From the NCBI GenBank assembly GCA_029547145.1, contig JAKPPV010000022.1, forward strand, positions 124,001 to 188,000: 64,000 bases of DNA. Direction: 5' to 3'. Numbering within the stretch: position 1 is the first letter of the stretch; each line of letters starts with the position of its first letter. The DNA comes from Methanobacteriota archaeon (GTDB lineage Archaea > Halobacteriota > Methanomicrobia > Methanomicrobiales > Methanospirillaceae). Positions 24,548 through 31,995 of the stretch are shown one piece after another. A model generated the notes under the pieces. The model saw only the letters and a list, made by a program, of their open reading frames with translations, was not told the DNA's origin and ran no database searches. Position numbers and translations under genes: made by a program.

Positions 24548-25874
24548 CATATTCGAGAAGAGGGCGCCGATCCTGGTCCAGAACGTGCGCCACCAGGACC
24601 GGCCCGTCGATCTCGTCATCGCCGATGACGGGACGATCGCGGCGATCGGACCCGGCACCGGGCGCGAGCACGAGTACGAGCACGTGATCGAAGGGCGCGG
24701 GCGACTCCTCCTTCCCGGACTCGCGAATACGCACACCCATGCGGCGATGACGCTGCTGCGGGGCTTCGCGGACGACATGCTCCTTCAACCCTGGCTCGCC
24801 GAGCGGATCTGGCCACTCGAGGCGCACCTCCAGCCAGACGATGTCTACTGGGGCACCCGCCTCGCATGCCTCGAGATGATCATGAGCGGGACGGTCGCGT
24901 TCAACGACATGTACTTCTTCATGGAGGAGGCGGCCCGCGCTGTGGTGGAGGCAGGTCTCCGGGGCGTCCTCAGCTACGGCTTCATCGACCTCGGGGATGC
25001 CGGGAAACGCGAGCGGGAATGCCGGGCCACGGAGTCTTTTATCGATCACGTCTCGCGCATGGCACACCCCCGGATCACCGCCTGCGTCGGCCCCCACGCC
25101 GTTTACACGGTCTCCTTCGAGGGTCTCTCCTGGTGCGGGGAGTATGCCCGGGAACGAGGGCTCGGGGTCCACGTCCACCTCGCGGAGACCCGGTCCGAGG
25201 TGGAGGAGGCAATCGCCGCAACCGGAAGGCGTCCGGTCACGACACTCGACGAGGCGGGCCTCCTCGGTCCCCGGACGGTCGCCGCGCACGGGTGCTGGCT
25301 CGACGACGACGAGTGCCGGCTCCTTGCCGCACGAGGCGCGACGGTCTCGCACAACCCGGCGTCGAACATGAAGCTGTCGACCGGGCGTGCGATGCCCTAT
25401 CCGGCGCTCCGCGCGGCGGGGGCACGGGTCGCTCTCGGCACGGATGGATGCGCGTCGAATAACAACCTCGATCTCTTCGAGGAGATGAAGATCGCAGCCC
25501 TGCTGCAGAAGTTTGCATGGAACGACCCGACGACACTCCCGGCCCGGGAAGCGCTTGCGCTTGCCACGGTGCATGGGCACCGGGCTCTCGGACTCGGGGG
25601 GGGTCTGCTCGAACCGGGTGCCCCTGCCGATCTGATCCTCGTCGAGACGCACATCCCCAGCACCACACCCCTCTTCGAGGTCGCATCGTCCGCGGTCTAC
25701 GCCTGCTCCGGGTGCGCGGTCACGACGACGATCTGCGACGGGCGCGTTTTGATGCACGAACGCTTCGTTCCCGGTTCGGAAGAGGTGCTCGTGAACGCCG
25801 CGAGGTCGGCGCACCTTCTCGTCGAGCGGGCAGGACTGTTCGAGACGGGACCGATCCCAACGCAGAAGAGCTGA
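24537..25874 (+). CDS. dadD: 5'-deoxyadenosine deaminase / MTA-SAH deaminase family
   Basis: A 445-residue amidohydrolase of the MtaD/DadD group, which deaminates 5'-deoxyadenosine, methylthioadenosine and S-adenosylhomocysteine to the inosine forms. Metal ligands are H66 and H68 in NTHTHAAM, a later histidine in HVHLAET, one in VAAHGCWL, and the aspartate in LGTDGCASNNNLD. The family feature FAWNDPTTLPAREAL is present. The start is ATG 24537, with an alternative at 24531. Together with the two genes before it this forms a coherent route for by-products of radical-SAM and polyamine chemistry. Confidence 0.9.
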   Translation: METDIFEKRAPILVQNVRHQDRPVDLVIADDGTIAAIGPGTGREHEYEHVIEGRGRLLLPGLANTHTHAAMTLLRGFADDMLLQPWLAERIWPLEAHLQPDDVYWGTRLACLEMIMSGTVAFNDMYFFMEEAARAVVEAGLRGVLSYGFIDLGDAGKRERECRATESFIDHVSRMAHPRITACVGPHAVYTVSFEGLSWCGEYARERGLGVHVHLAETRSEVEEAIAATGRRPVTTLDEAGLLGPRTVAAHGCWLDDDECRLLAARGATVSHNPASNMKLSTGRAMPYPALRAAGARVALGTDGCASNNNLDLFEEMKIAALLQKFAWNDPTTLPAREALALATVHGHRALGLGGGLLEPGAPADLILVETHIPSTTPLFEVASSAVYACSGCAVTTTICDGRVLMHERFVPGSEEVLVNAARSAHLLVERAGLFETGPIPTQKS

Positions 25875-25891
25875 TCAGATAGCGGCACCAC

Positions 25892-25908
25892 GCAACCGGT
25901 CAGGTTGC
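25892..25908 (+). terminator. Hairpin after dadD
   Basis: A perfect six-base inverted repeat (GCAACC / GGTTGC, loop of five) starts 18 bases after the dadD stop codon. There is no U-run, so it may be a weak terminator or an RNA-stabilising end. The rest of the gap to 26110 shows nothing. Confidence 0.35.
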
Positions 25909-26110
25909 CACGGTCGGAAAAGGCCCACCATCTGCCGCTGTGACACCGGGGGAGAGGTCAGAATCACCGCCCTTTGTGCCCTCGCGTCGTACCGGCCCGT
26001 TCGTGATCCCCGTCCGGGACCTCTCTGCGTCCGGTACGAGCAGTGCATCCGGGAGGGTAGAGAGCACCTCCCCCGCAGGCGCTCAGGGAGAGGACCTCCG
26101 GTGCAGGGTT

Positions 26111-27811
26111 TCAGGCCGTCTCGATCCGGGAGGCATTCTCCAGACCGAGCTCGGCGATCGAGATCTCGCGCATCCGGTACTTCTGGATCTTTCCCGTCAC
26201 CGACATCGGGAAGTCGTCGACGAACTTGATGTACCGCGGCACCTTGAAGTGGGCGATCCGGCCCCGGCAGAACTCGCGGATCTCCTCGGCGGTTGCCGTC
26301 TCGCCCTCCTTTAAGGCGATCCAGGCCATCAGCTCCTCGCCGTACTTCTCGTCGGGGACGCCGATCACGTAGACATCGCGGACCTTCGGGTGGTGGTGAA
26401 GGAACTCCTCGATCTCCCGGGGATACAGGTTCTCACCCCCGCGGATCACCATGTCCTTCAACCGCCCCTCGATCTTGAAGTATCCCTCCTCGTCCATCAC
26501 CCCGAGGTCCCCGGTGTGGTTCCAGCCGTTCCGGTCGATGGTCAGGTGGGTCGCGGACGGGTTGTTGTAGTAGCACTTCATGACCATGTAGCCCCGCGCG
26601 CAGATCTCTCCGATCTCTCCACGCGGGAGGATCCGGCCGGTTACCGGGTCGATGATCTTCAGCTCGGCGTGGGGAAAGGCCTTGCCGACGGTCGATACCC
26701 GGCGGTCGAGGGGGTCGTCGGTCGTCGTCATCGTGACCCCGGGCGAGGTCTCGGTCTGGCCGTAGACGATGACGATCTCCGACATGTGCATGCGCGTATT
26801 GACCTGTTTCATCACCTCGATCGGGCAGGGAGAGCCGGCCATGATCCCGGTTCGGAGCGTACCCAGGTAGTAGTTCGGAAAGTTCGGATGGGTGAGTTCG
26901 GCGATGAACATCGTCGGCACACCGTGGAGGGCGGTGCACCGTTCATCCTGGACCGTCCGAAGAACGGCTTCTGCGTCGAAGGTCGGTCCCGGCAGCACCA
27001 TGGTCGTCCCGTGGGTCATGCTCGCGAGGTTCGAGAGGACCATACCGAAGCAGTGGTAGAACGGGACCGGAATGCAGAGGCGGTCCTTCTCGGTGAAACG
27101 CATCCCCTCGCCGATGATGAAGCCGTTGTTGAGGACACCGTGGTGGGTCAGCACAACCCCCTTGGGAAATCCCGTTGTCCCGCTCGTGTACTGGATGTTG
27201 ATCGGATCGTCGAAGTCGAGCGACTCCGCCCGGGCGACCAGGTCATCATCGCTGACGACCTGCCCCCTGGCGTAGATCTCGCTCCAGAGAAACATGCCGT
27301 TGTAGGGGATCTCCCCGGCGAAGATTACGTTCTTCAGGAACGGGTACTTCTCCGAGCGGATCCGTCCGGCCTTGCACTCGTAGGCCTCCGGGCAGGCTTC
27401 GTAGAACATCCCCACGTAGTCTGAGGTCTTGAACCGGCCCTGGACGATCAGGGTCTGGATCTCCGCCTGCTTCAGGACGTATTCCAGTTCGTAGGTCCGG
27501 TACGCCGGGTTGATGTTGACCAGGATCGCGCCGATCTTGGCGGTTGCGAACTGGGTCACGATCCATTCGGCATGGTTCATCATCCAGAGCCCGACGCGGT
27601 CTCCCTTCTCGATTCCGATCGCCATCAGGCCCCGCGCGAGCCCGTCGACCTGCTCCTTCAGCTCCCGGTAGGTCCAGCGGATTCCCTGGTGAACCGAGAC
27701 GACCGCCTCGTTCTCGGGGTATCGCGCCGCGATCTCGTCGAACATCTCCCCGATCGTCTTGCCGATCAGTGGGATACCGGACGTCCCGGTCGCGTAGCTG
27801 AGTTGCACCAT
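26111..27811 (-). CDS. AMP-forming fatty-acyl-CoA synthetase
   Basis: A 566-residue member of the ANL superfamily, closest in style to medium- or long-chain acyl-CoA ligases. The AMP-binding loop is YTSGTTGFPKGVVLTHHG, and the later motifs are YGQTETSPGVT, GWNHTGDLG and RGGENLYPREIEEF, with the C-terminal catalytic lysine in SVTGKIQKYRM. It would activate a carboxylic acid with ATP and CoA. Such genes are not part of methanogenesis and might serve lipid turnover or assimilation of organic acids. A TATA box centred 27 bases before the ATG predicts a leaderless message. Confidence 0.92.
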   Translation of the reverse strand: MVQLSYATGTSGIPLIGKTIGEMFDEIAARYPENEAVVSVHQGIRWTYRELKEQVDGLARGLMAIGIEKGDRVGLWMMNHAEWIVTQFATAKIGAILVNINPAYRTYELEYVLKQAEIQTLIVQGRFKTSDYVGMFYEACPEAYECKAGRIRSEKYPFLKNVIFAGEIPYNGMFLWSEIYARGQVVSDDDLVARAESLDFDDPINIQYTSGTTGFPKGVVLTHHGVLNNGFIIGEGMRFTEKDRLCIPVPFYHCFGMVLSNLASMTHGTTMVLPGPTFDAEAVLRTVQDERCTALHGVPTMFIAELTHPNFPNYYLGTLRTGIMAGSPCPIEVMKQVNTRMHMSEIVIVYGQTETSPGVTMTTTDDPLDRRVSTVGKAFPHAELKIIDPVTGRILPRGEIGEICARGYMVMKCYYNNPSATHLTIDRNGWNHTGDLGVMDEEGYFKIEGRLKDMVIRGGENLYPREIEEFLHHHPKVRDVYVIGVPDEKYGEELMAWIALKEGETATAEEIREFCRGRIAHFKVPRYIKFVDDFPMSVTGKIQKYRMREISIAELGLENASRIETA

Positions 27812-27833
27812 CCGGTACCCGTTGATTGCATGG

Positions 27834-27841
27834 GTTTATAG
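27834..27841 (-). promoter_or_regulatory. TATA box for the acyl-CoA synthetase
   Basis: CTATAAAC on the minus strand, centred about 27 bases before the ATG at 27811. Confidence 0.55.
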
Positions 27842-27880
27842 CAGTGCTGATACCGAATGGCCGGTCGCGCAAAGAACAAG

Positions 27881-27890
27881 AAATTTATGC
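27881..27890 (+). promoter_or_regulatory. TATA box for tRNA-Trp
   Basis: AAATTTATGC lies about 33 bases before the mature 5' end of tRNA-Trp, predicting a start near 27912 and a short 5' leader for RNase P to remove. Confidence 0.5.
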
Positions 27891-27918
27891 TCCGGCATCG
27901 ACCGGATATACTGCGCCG

Positions 27919-28068
27919 GGGGTCGTGGCCTAGTCCGGAATGGCGACGGGCTCCAGCGGTCTCGTGCGGGTGATGAACAATGGGTCTCCTGATCGGTGAT
28001 GACCCGTTGGAGCACTGACGCACATCGGAGAGACCCGTCGATCGTGAGTTCAAATCTCACCGACCCCA
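27919..28068 (+). tRNA. tRNA-Trp (CCA) with a 76-base intron
   Basis: The acceptor stem GGGGTCG (27919-27925) pairs with CGACCCC (28061-28067), with discriminator A at 28068 and no encoded CCA tail. The D-arm is 27928-27944. The anticodon stem ACGGG (27946-27950) pairs with CCCGT (28034-28038). Anticodon CCA is at 27953-27955. The T-arm is GTGAG/CTCAC around TTCAAAT. The intron at 27957-28032 lies between positions 37 and 38, the canonical archaeal site, and its ends can pair to form a bulge-helix-bulge for the splicing endonuclease (CTC/GAG and GTGC/GCAC). Confidence 0.95.
27970..28018 (+). ncRNA. Box C/D guide RNA inside the tRNA-Trp intron
   Basis: The intron holds box C GTGATGA (27970-27976), D' CTGA (27989-27992), C' GTGATGA (27996-28002) and D CTGA (28015-28018). 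The guide before D' pairs with GAGACCC at the 3' exon; the fifth base before D' faces C at tRNA position 39 (28034). The guide before D pairs with GCTCCA at the anticodon loop, with the fifth base facing C34 (27953). It therefore should direct 2'-O-methylation of C34 and C39 of its own host tRNA, as known for euryarchaeal tRNA-Trp introns. Confidence 0.92.
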
Positions 28069-28328
28069 CATTTCTCCAGTCTGTCCATTCTGGTTGTTGC
28101 GCCCGCGTTGCCCTGTCACCTTTCATGTAACTGCCTGCTCCAGAGTTCTCACCACTGCGATGCGGGTCCCCCGTTCGTGAATCCGTTCCGTACCCCCCCG
28201 CCGTCCCGTCCATGGGTCAGTCTATCCGATCGATCCGATATCTTTGAGCCGTTCGCCGAATCGAGACCGTCTCACTCTCCCTTCGTTCCCTCTGCCGGAT
28301 TCGGGGAGTCCATCCCCAGGCAGGGCGA
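28069..28328 (+). other. Gap between tRNA-Trp and fae-hps
   Basis: About 260 bases with pyrimidine-rich tracts just after the tRNA (possible termination) and no coding frame that looks real. I see no further RNA gene here. Confidence 0.4.
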
Positions 28329-28340
28329 TTTTTTTAATAC
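28329..28340 (+). promoter_or_regulatory. TATA box for fae-hps
   Basis: TTTTTTTAATAC, centred about 27 bases before position 28362. This predicted start excludes the in-frame ATG at 28354 and supports the ATG at 28381. Confidence 0.55.
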
Positions 28341-28380
28341 CGTCCTCCAACTAATGAGAGCACGCAGGGGAATTCTGTCG

Positions 28381-29562
28381 ATGTATCTTATTGGAGAAGC
28401 ACTGGTGGGGGACGGCCCCGAACTCGCGCACGTTGACCTGTTAATCGGCGACAAGAACGGCCCTGTCGGGCAGGCGTTCGCGAATGCACTCTCGCAGCTC
28501 TCGATCGGGCACACACCACTACTCGCGGTCGTTCGGCCGAACCTGATGACCAAGCCGGCAACGCTGGTCATCCCGAAGGTGACGATGAAGAAGGGAGAAC
28601 AGGTCCGCGAGATGTTCGGACCCGTTCAGGCTGCCGTTGCGAAGGGGGTTGCCGACGCACTGGAGGAGGGGCTCTTTTCCGGCCTCGACGTCGATGACCT
28701 GGTGATCCTCGCCTCGATCTACCTGGCACCCGAGGCGTCCGATTATAACCGGATCTACCGGTACAACTACGGCGCGACGAAGCTTGCACTGACACGGGCC
28801 CTGGATGGCTTCCCGACGACAGAGACCCTGCTCTACGAGAAGGACCGCGCAGCCCATGCGGTGATGGGGTTCAAGGTCCAGCGACTCTGGGACCCGCCCT
28901 ACCTGCAGGTGGCCCTCGACCTGGTCAGCCTGGACCGGATCCGGCACGTCCTCGCCGAGCTCCCGGACTCCGACCACCTGATCATCGAGGCCGGCACCCC
29001 GACGATCAAGCAGTTCGGCCTCTCGGTCATCTCGGAGATCCGAAGGGTCCGGCCGAACGCGTTCATCATTGCGGACTTAAAAACCCTCGACACGGGCAAC
29101 CTCGAGGCGCGCATGGCGGCGGACGCGACGGCGGACGCGGTCGTCGTCTCCGGGCTCGCACCGCTTGCCACGATCGAGAAGGCGCTCGCCGAGGCGAAGA
29201 AGACCGGGATCTACTCGGTGATCGACATGCTGAACGTCGAGGATCCGGTCGCCCTCCTCTCCGCCCTGAAGGTGAAGCCCGATATCGTGGAGCTCCACCG
29301 GGCGATCGACTGCGAGGAGTCGTGCCACGTCTGGGGCAACATCGAGGGGATGCGCCAGGCGGCGGGCGGTAAGCTGCTCGTTGCGACGGCGGGCGGGATC
29401 CGTGTCGACAAGGTACGCGAGGCGATCATGGCGGGTGCGGATATCCTGGTGGTCGGTCGGGCGATCACGGCGTCGAAGGACGTCCGCCACGCGGCGGAGG
29501 AGTTCCTCGAGGAGCTCAACCGCGAGGAGATCGACCAGTTCCGCATCATGACCGACTTCTAG
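28381..29562 (+). CDS. fae-hps: Bifunctional formaldehyde-activating enzyme / hexulose-6-phosphate synthase
   Basis: A 393-residue fusion. The Fae half (about 1-160) joins formaldehyde to tetrahydromethanopterin and carries the active histidine H17 in PELAHVDLLIGDKNGPVG. The Hps half (about 170-393) interconverts ribulose-5-phosphate plus formaldehyde and hexulose-6-phosphate, with the TIM-barrel motifs FIIADLKTLDTGNLEA and ILVVGRAITAS. In archaea the fusion mainly makes ribulose-5-phosphate for nucleotides while releasing formaldehyde that Fae captures. The start is fixed by the promoter and by the family N-terminus MYLIGEALVG. Confidence 0.95.
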   Translation: MYLIGEALVGDGPELAHVDLLIGDKNGPVGQAFANALSQLSIGHTPLLAVVRPNLMTKPATLVIPKVTMKKGEQVREMFGPVQAAVAKGVADALEEGLFSGLDVDDLVILASIYLAPEASDYNRIYRYNYGATKLALTRALDGFPTTETLLYEKDRAAHAVMGFKVQRLWDPPYLQVALDLVSLDRIRHVLAELPDSDHLIIEAGTPTIKQFGLSVISEIRRVRPNAFIIADLKTLDTGNLEARMAADATADAVVVSGLAPLATIEKALAEAKKTGIYSVIDMLNVEDPVALLSALKVKPDIVELHRAIDCEESCHVWGNIEGMRQAAGGKLLVATAGGIRVDKVREAIMAGADILVVGRAITASKDVRHAAEEFLEELNREEIDQFRIMTDF

Positions 29563-30358
29563 TCGGTCAGGCTCTCCCCTTTTCTCCGCTGGACCAACAA
29601 TCTCATTCCGGTGCACGATTCCAGACCCCGGTGCCTGGGGGGCCTGGAGACGGACAGACCGGGAATCCGTCCGGTACCGTGGTCCGTGCCTTCCGGGACG
29701 TTCCCTCTCGTCAGCCCCGACGAAGAACGCTTCGTGATCTCCTGGATACAGGATGCCTCGGACCCCGTGATGAGACACGGTGGGTGGGCGTACCCCGACA
29801 ACGGGGCGGTGATAGCAGGGTCGACGACGTGAACCGAACGGGTGGTTCGGCTTTGCGGACACCGTTTCCCGCATCAACAGTCTCCGGGTGGGTCGGAACC
29901 GGTCTTCCCTGCCGCTGCCGGCTTTCCCAGCTGTCCCACATCACCCCTGGAACCGGGCAGGAACGGAGGGGCTGGAACCCCGACCAGCCCGCGATCTGTG
30001 GACAGCCATGGAGGGGGAGACTGGTGGCCCGCCCGTTGAACACGGGCCGAGAGCCCCCGATGGGCTGCCTTTCATGAAGAACCGGCGAACGCCTTGGACC
30101 GCGCGGGAGAGGGTGAGGCGTGGTCCCGATCGGGGTGGGCACCGGTGCCGGGCGAAGTTTTGGGTCTGTGACGACGTCCTCGGATACGGTCGATGCGCGT
30201 GCATGTGCGGCGCCAACGGACGGTGCATGGATCGGACGGAGAGCGTTGACCGGCCCGGAGAGAAGGCTGGGAACAGTGCGCGGCAGGGAGGGGGGGCGGT
30301 GGTGGCGACGGCACCGGGATTGGGTGGTATCGTTCCCCTTCCGCCCCACCGGGAGAGG
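29563..30358. other. Nearly 800-base gap without a convincing gene
   Basis: All six frames give Arg/Pro/Gly-rich translations typical of non-coding GC-rich DNA. A short forward stretch (about 29695-29815) reads more like protein (DEERFVISWIQDAS) but has no start, promoter or recognisable family. There is no AT-rich promoter block and no repeat or tRNA. By analogy with the decayed module at 1898-2187, remnants of an old gene are possible. I cannot assign one. Confidence 0.45.
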
Positions 30359-31015
30359 TCAGGGGAGCTCGATCGACTCTCCCGGTGCCAGTACGGCCAC
30401 CCGGATGTCGGTGGTCCGTTCGAGCGCCTCCTTGAACGGCAGCGGGTCCTGGGCGATCACCGGCCAGGTGTTGTAGTGGATCGGGACGACCAGCGGGGCC
30501 CCGATCCACCGTGCGGCACACATCGCAGCTGAAGGGTCCATCGTGAACCGCCCGCCGATCGGGAGGAGGGCCACATCGGGTTCATGGAGGGTTCCGATCA
30601 GTTTCATGTCTGAGAAGAGCGCGGTATCTCCTGCGTGGTAGACGGTCACCCCGTCCATCTCGATCACCATCCCCCCTGCATCGCCGCCGGGCAGGCGCTG
30701 CCCGTCCAGTTCCAGGATGTTGGAGTGGAGGGCGGGCGTCATGGTGATCCGGACGCCCGCGAGCTCCACACCTCCGCCCGCGTTGATCCCCTCGGCAGGC
30801 ACTCCCCGTTCGACGAGTTCTTTTGCGATCTCGTTGGTCGTCACCGTCGGTCGCGCGAGGGCGAGGGTCTCTCCCAGGTGGTCCCTGTGACCGTGCGTCA
30901 CGACGACAAGGTCGGGGTCCGCTGGAAGATGCATTTTTTGCACGTACGGGTCGACGAGCACGCGACGGGTCCCCTCGAGCAGGACACAGGCATGTTCGAC
31001 ATAGGTCAGGCGCAT
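30359..31015 (-). CDS. UPF0173/UlaG-like metal-dependent hydrolase
   Basis: A 218-residue metallo-beta-lactamase fold protein of the UPF0173 group. It has the zinc motif VVTHGHRDHLG, a downstream ligand region in VYHAGDTALFSDM, and the C-terminal VVPIHYNTWP, all typical. The natural substrate is unknown; related UlaG proteins open lactones. It starts MRLTYVEHACVLLEG. The gene is downstream of the regulator at 31072-31683 on the same strand, but a strong poly-U stretch separates them, so they are probably separate transcripts. Confidence 0.85.
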   Translation of the reverse strand: MRLTYVEHACVLLEGTRRVLVDPYVQKMHLPADPDLVVVTHGHRDHLGETLALARPTVTTNEIAKELVERGVPAEGINAGGGVELAGVRITMTPALHSNILELDGQRLPGGDAGGMVIEMDGVTVYHAGDTALFSDMKLIGTLHEPDVALLPIGGRFTMDPSAAMCAARWIGAPLVVPIHYNTWPVIAQDPLPFKEALERTTDIRVAVLAPGESIELP

Positions 31016-31055
31016 GAGGGATCGATCCGCGGCCCCCCGATATGGAGGTTGCGGT

Positions 31056-31065
31056 AAAAAAAAAA
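31056..31065 (-). terminator. Strong poly-U terminator
   Basis: Ten consecutive T on the minus strand, seven bases past the stop codon of the two-HTH regulator. It is the longest such tract noticed in the window. Confidence 0.65.
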
Positions 31066-31071
31066 GAGGGG

Positions 31072-31683
31072 TCAGGAGAGCTCGGCCAGTTCGGCCTCGG
31101 TGATGTCGATCGCCTCGCCGAGCCCGTCGTTGGTGGCGGAGTGGGTCATCTGCTCGGTCAGGTCACGGTCCTCCATGATGTCCTTGATCCGCTCCAGATA
31201 GACATCCAGCGTATGGTCCTCCTCCTGTTCGAGGACGTGCCGGTACTCGCGGAGTGTCGAAGGGGAGACGTTCAGCCGCTCGGCGATCTCCTTCATGGTC
31301 AGGCCGGCATCAACCATGTCCCGGAAGTCCTGTCTGTCGAACGGCATCCTGAAGTCCAGGTCACGGAAGAGCTTCAGACGGATCCTCGCCCGTGCCACGG
31401 TCTTGGACAGCTTCTCGTCCCCGAGGTCCCGGGCGATCTCGGTATCATTTCGACCTGCATAGAAGTCTGATACGAGCTTGGCGAGCTGGAGGGGCTTGAG
31501 CTTGGTCTTGAAGAACCCCTGGTCGAGCACCTCCCGCATCACCAGGGCGATCTCCCGTTCGACGGCGTCGCGGTCACGCAGTGACCCGTGGATCTTCTTC
31601 ATCGGCTCCACGATCTTGGTCTTGCTGGTGATGTTCGAGAAGAGCTGCAGGAGCTGGGCTTTACGTCGTTCTTCAGCCACCAT
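31072..31683 (-). CDS. Two-HTH sigma-region-4-like protein (Cmi4-like)
   Basis: A 203-residue, charged, all-helical protein. Two helix-turn-helix units are visible: LAKLVSDFYAGRNDTEIARDLGDEKLSKTV around residues 65-95 (given here only as positions and key turns: AGRNDTEIARDLG), and MVDAGLTMKEIAERLNVSPS around 123-142. From memory it matches the archaeal 'conditioned medium-induced protein 4' family of haloarchaea, including the C-terminal DLTEQMT...GLGEAID pattern. That family's function is unknown. DNA binding is likely from the fold. Promoter elements CTTAAATAAATTA (31721-31733) and CTTATTATAG (31705-31714) lie upstream. Confidence 0.65.
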   Translation of the reverse strand: MVAEERRKAQLLQLFSNITSKTKIVEPMKKIHGSLRDRDAVEREIALVMREVLDQGFFKTKLKPLQLAKLVSDFYAGRNDTEIARDLGDEKLSKTVARARIRLKLFRDLDFRMPFDRQDFRDMVDAGLTMKEIAERLNVSPSTLREYRHVLEQEEDHTLDVYLERIKDIMEDRDLTEQMTHSATNDGLGEAIDITEAELAELS

Positions 31684-31995
31684 GGTAGATCACTGCCGGA
31701 TACGCTATAATAAGTATACGTAATTTATTTAAGCATTTCCATGCTGTATCAGCGAAAAAGTCCAAAAAAAATCGTATTATTCGATAATCTCCCGAATTCA
31801 GCAGAATCCGCGCATACCATTACCATGCGTCAGACTTATATCCGGGTCATCAGGAGTATACAGGGACATACACGGGTACAGATAATAGCCTTTCTGGTCG
31901 TCACCCGGTCATTTCGTCGTCGCGGAGGGCATGCCGGGTGGGAGTGTTCAAATCACCCTTAATATGCCGGCGTCGAATAATGAAGGGACGCGATC
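31684..31995. promoter_or_regulatory. AT-rich divergent control region
   Basis: About 310 bases, notably AT-rich in its left half. It holds the promoter of the minus-strand regulator (31705-31733), a plus-strand TATA-like ACTTATATCC near 31831, an inverted repeat CACCCGG/CCGGGTG (31902-31908 and 31934-31940), and CTTAATATGC (31958-31967), the probable glyS promoter. No gene is evident; a 73-codon plus-strand frame at 31741 lacks features. Confidence 0.4.

Noticed and set aside
31902-31940. CACCCGG/CCGGGTG inverted repeat upstream of glyS considered as a T-box or attenuator
   Set aside because: It lies upstream of the predicted glyS transcription start and T-boxes are not expected in archaea.
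31741-31962. 73-codon plus-strand frame in the AT-rich gap before glyS
   Set aside because: No ribosome site or family, and it overlaps the likely promoter and repeat elements of glyS.
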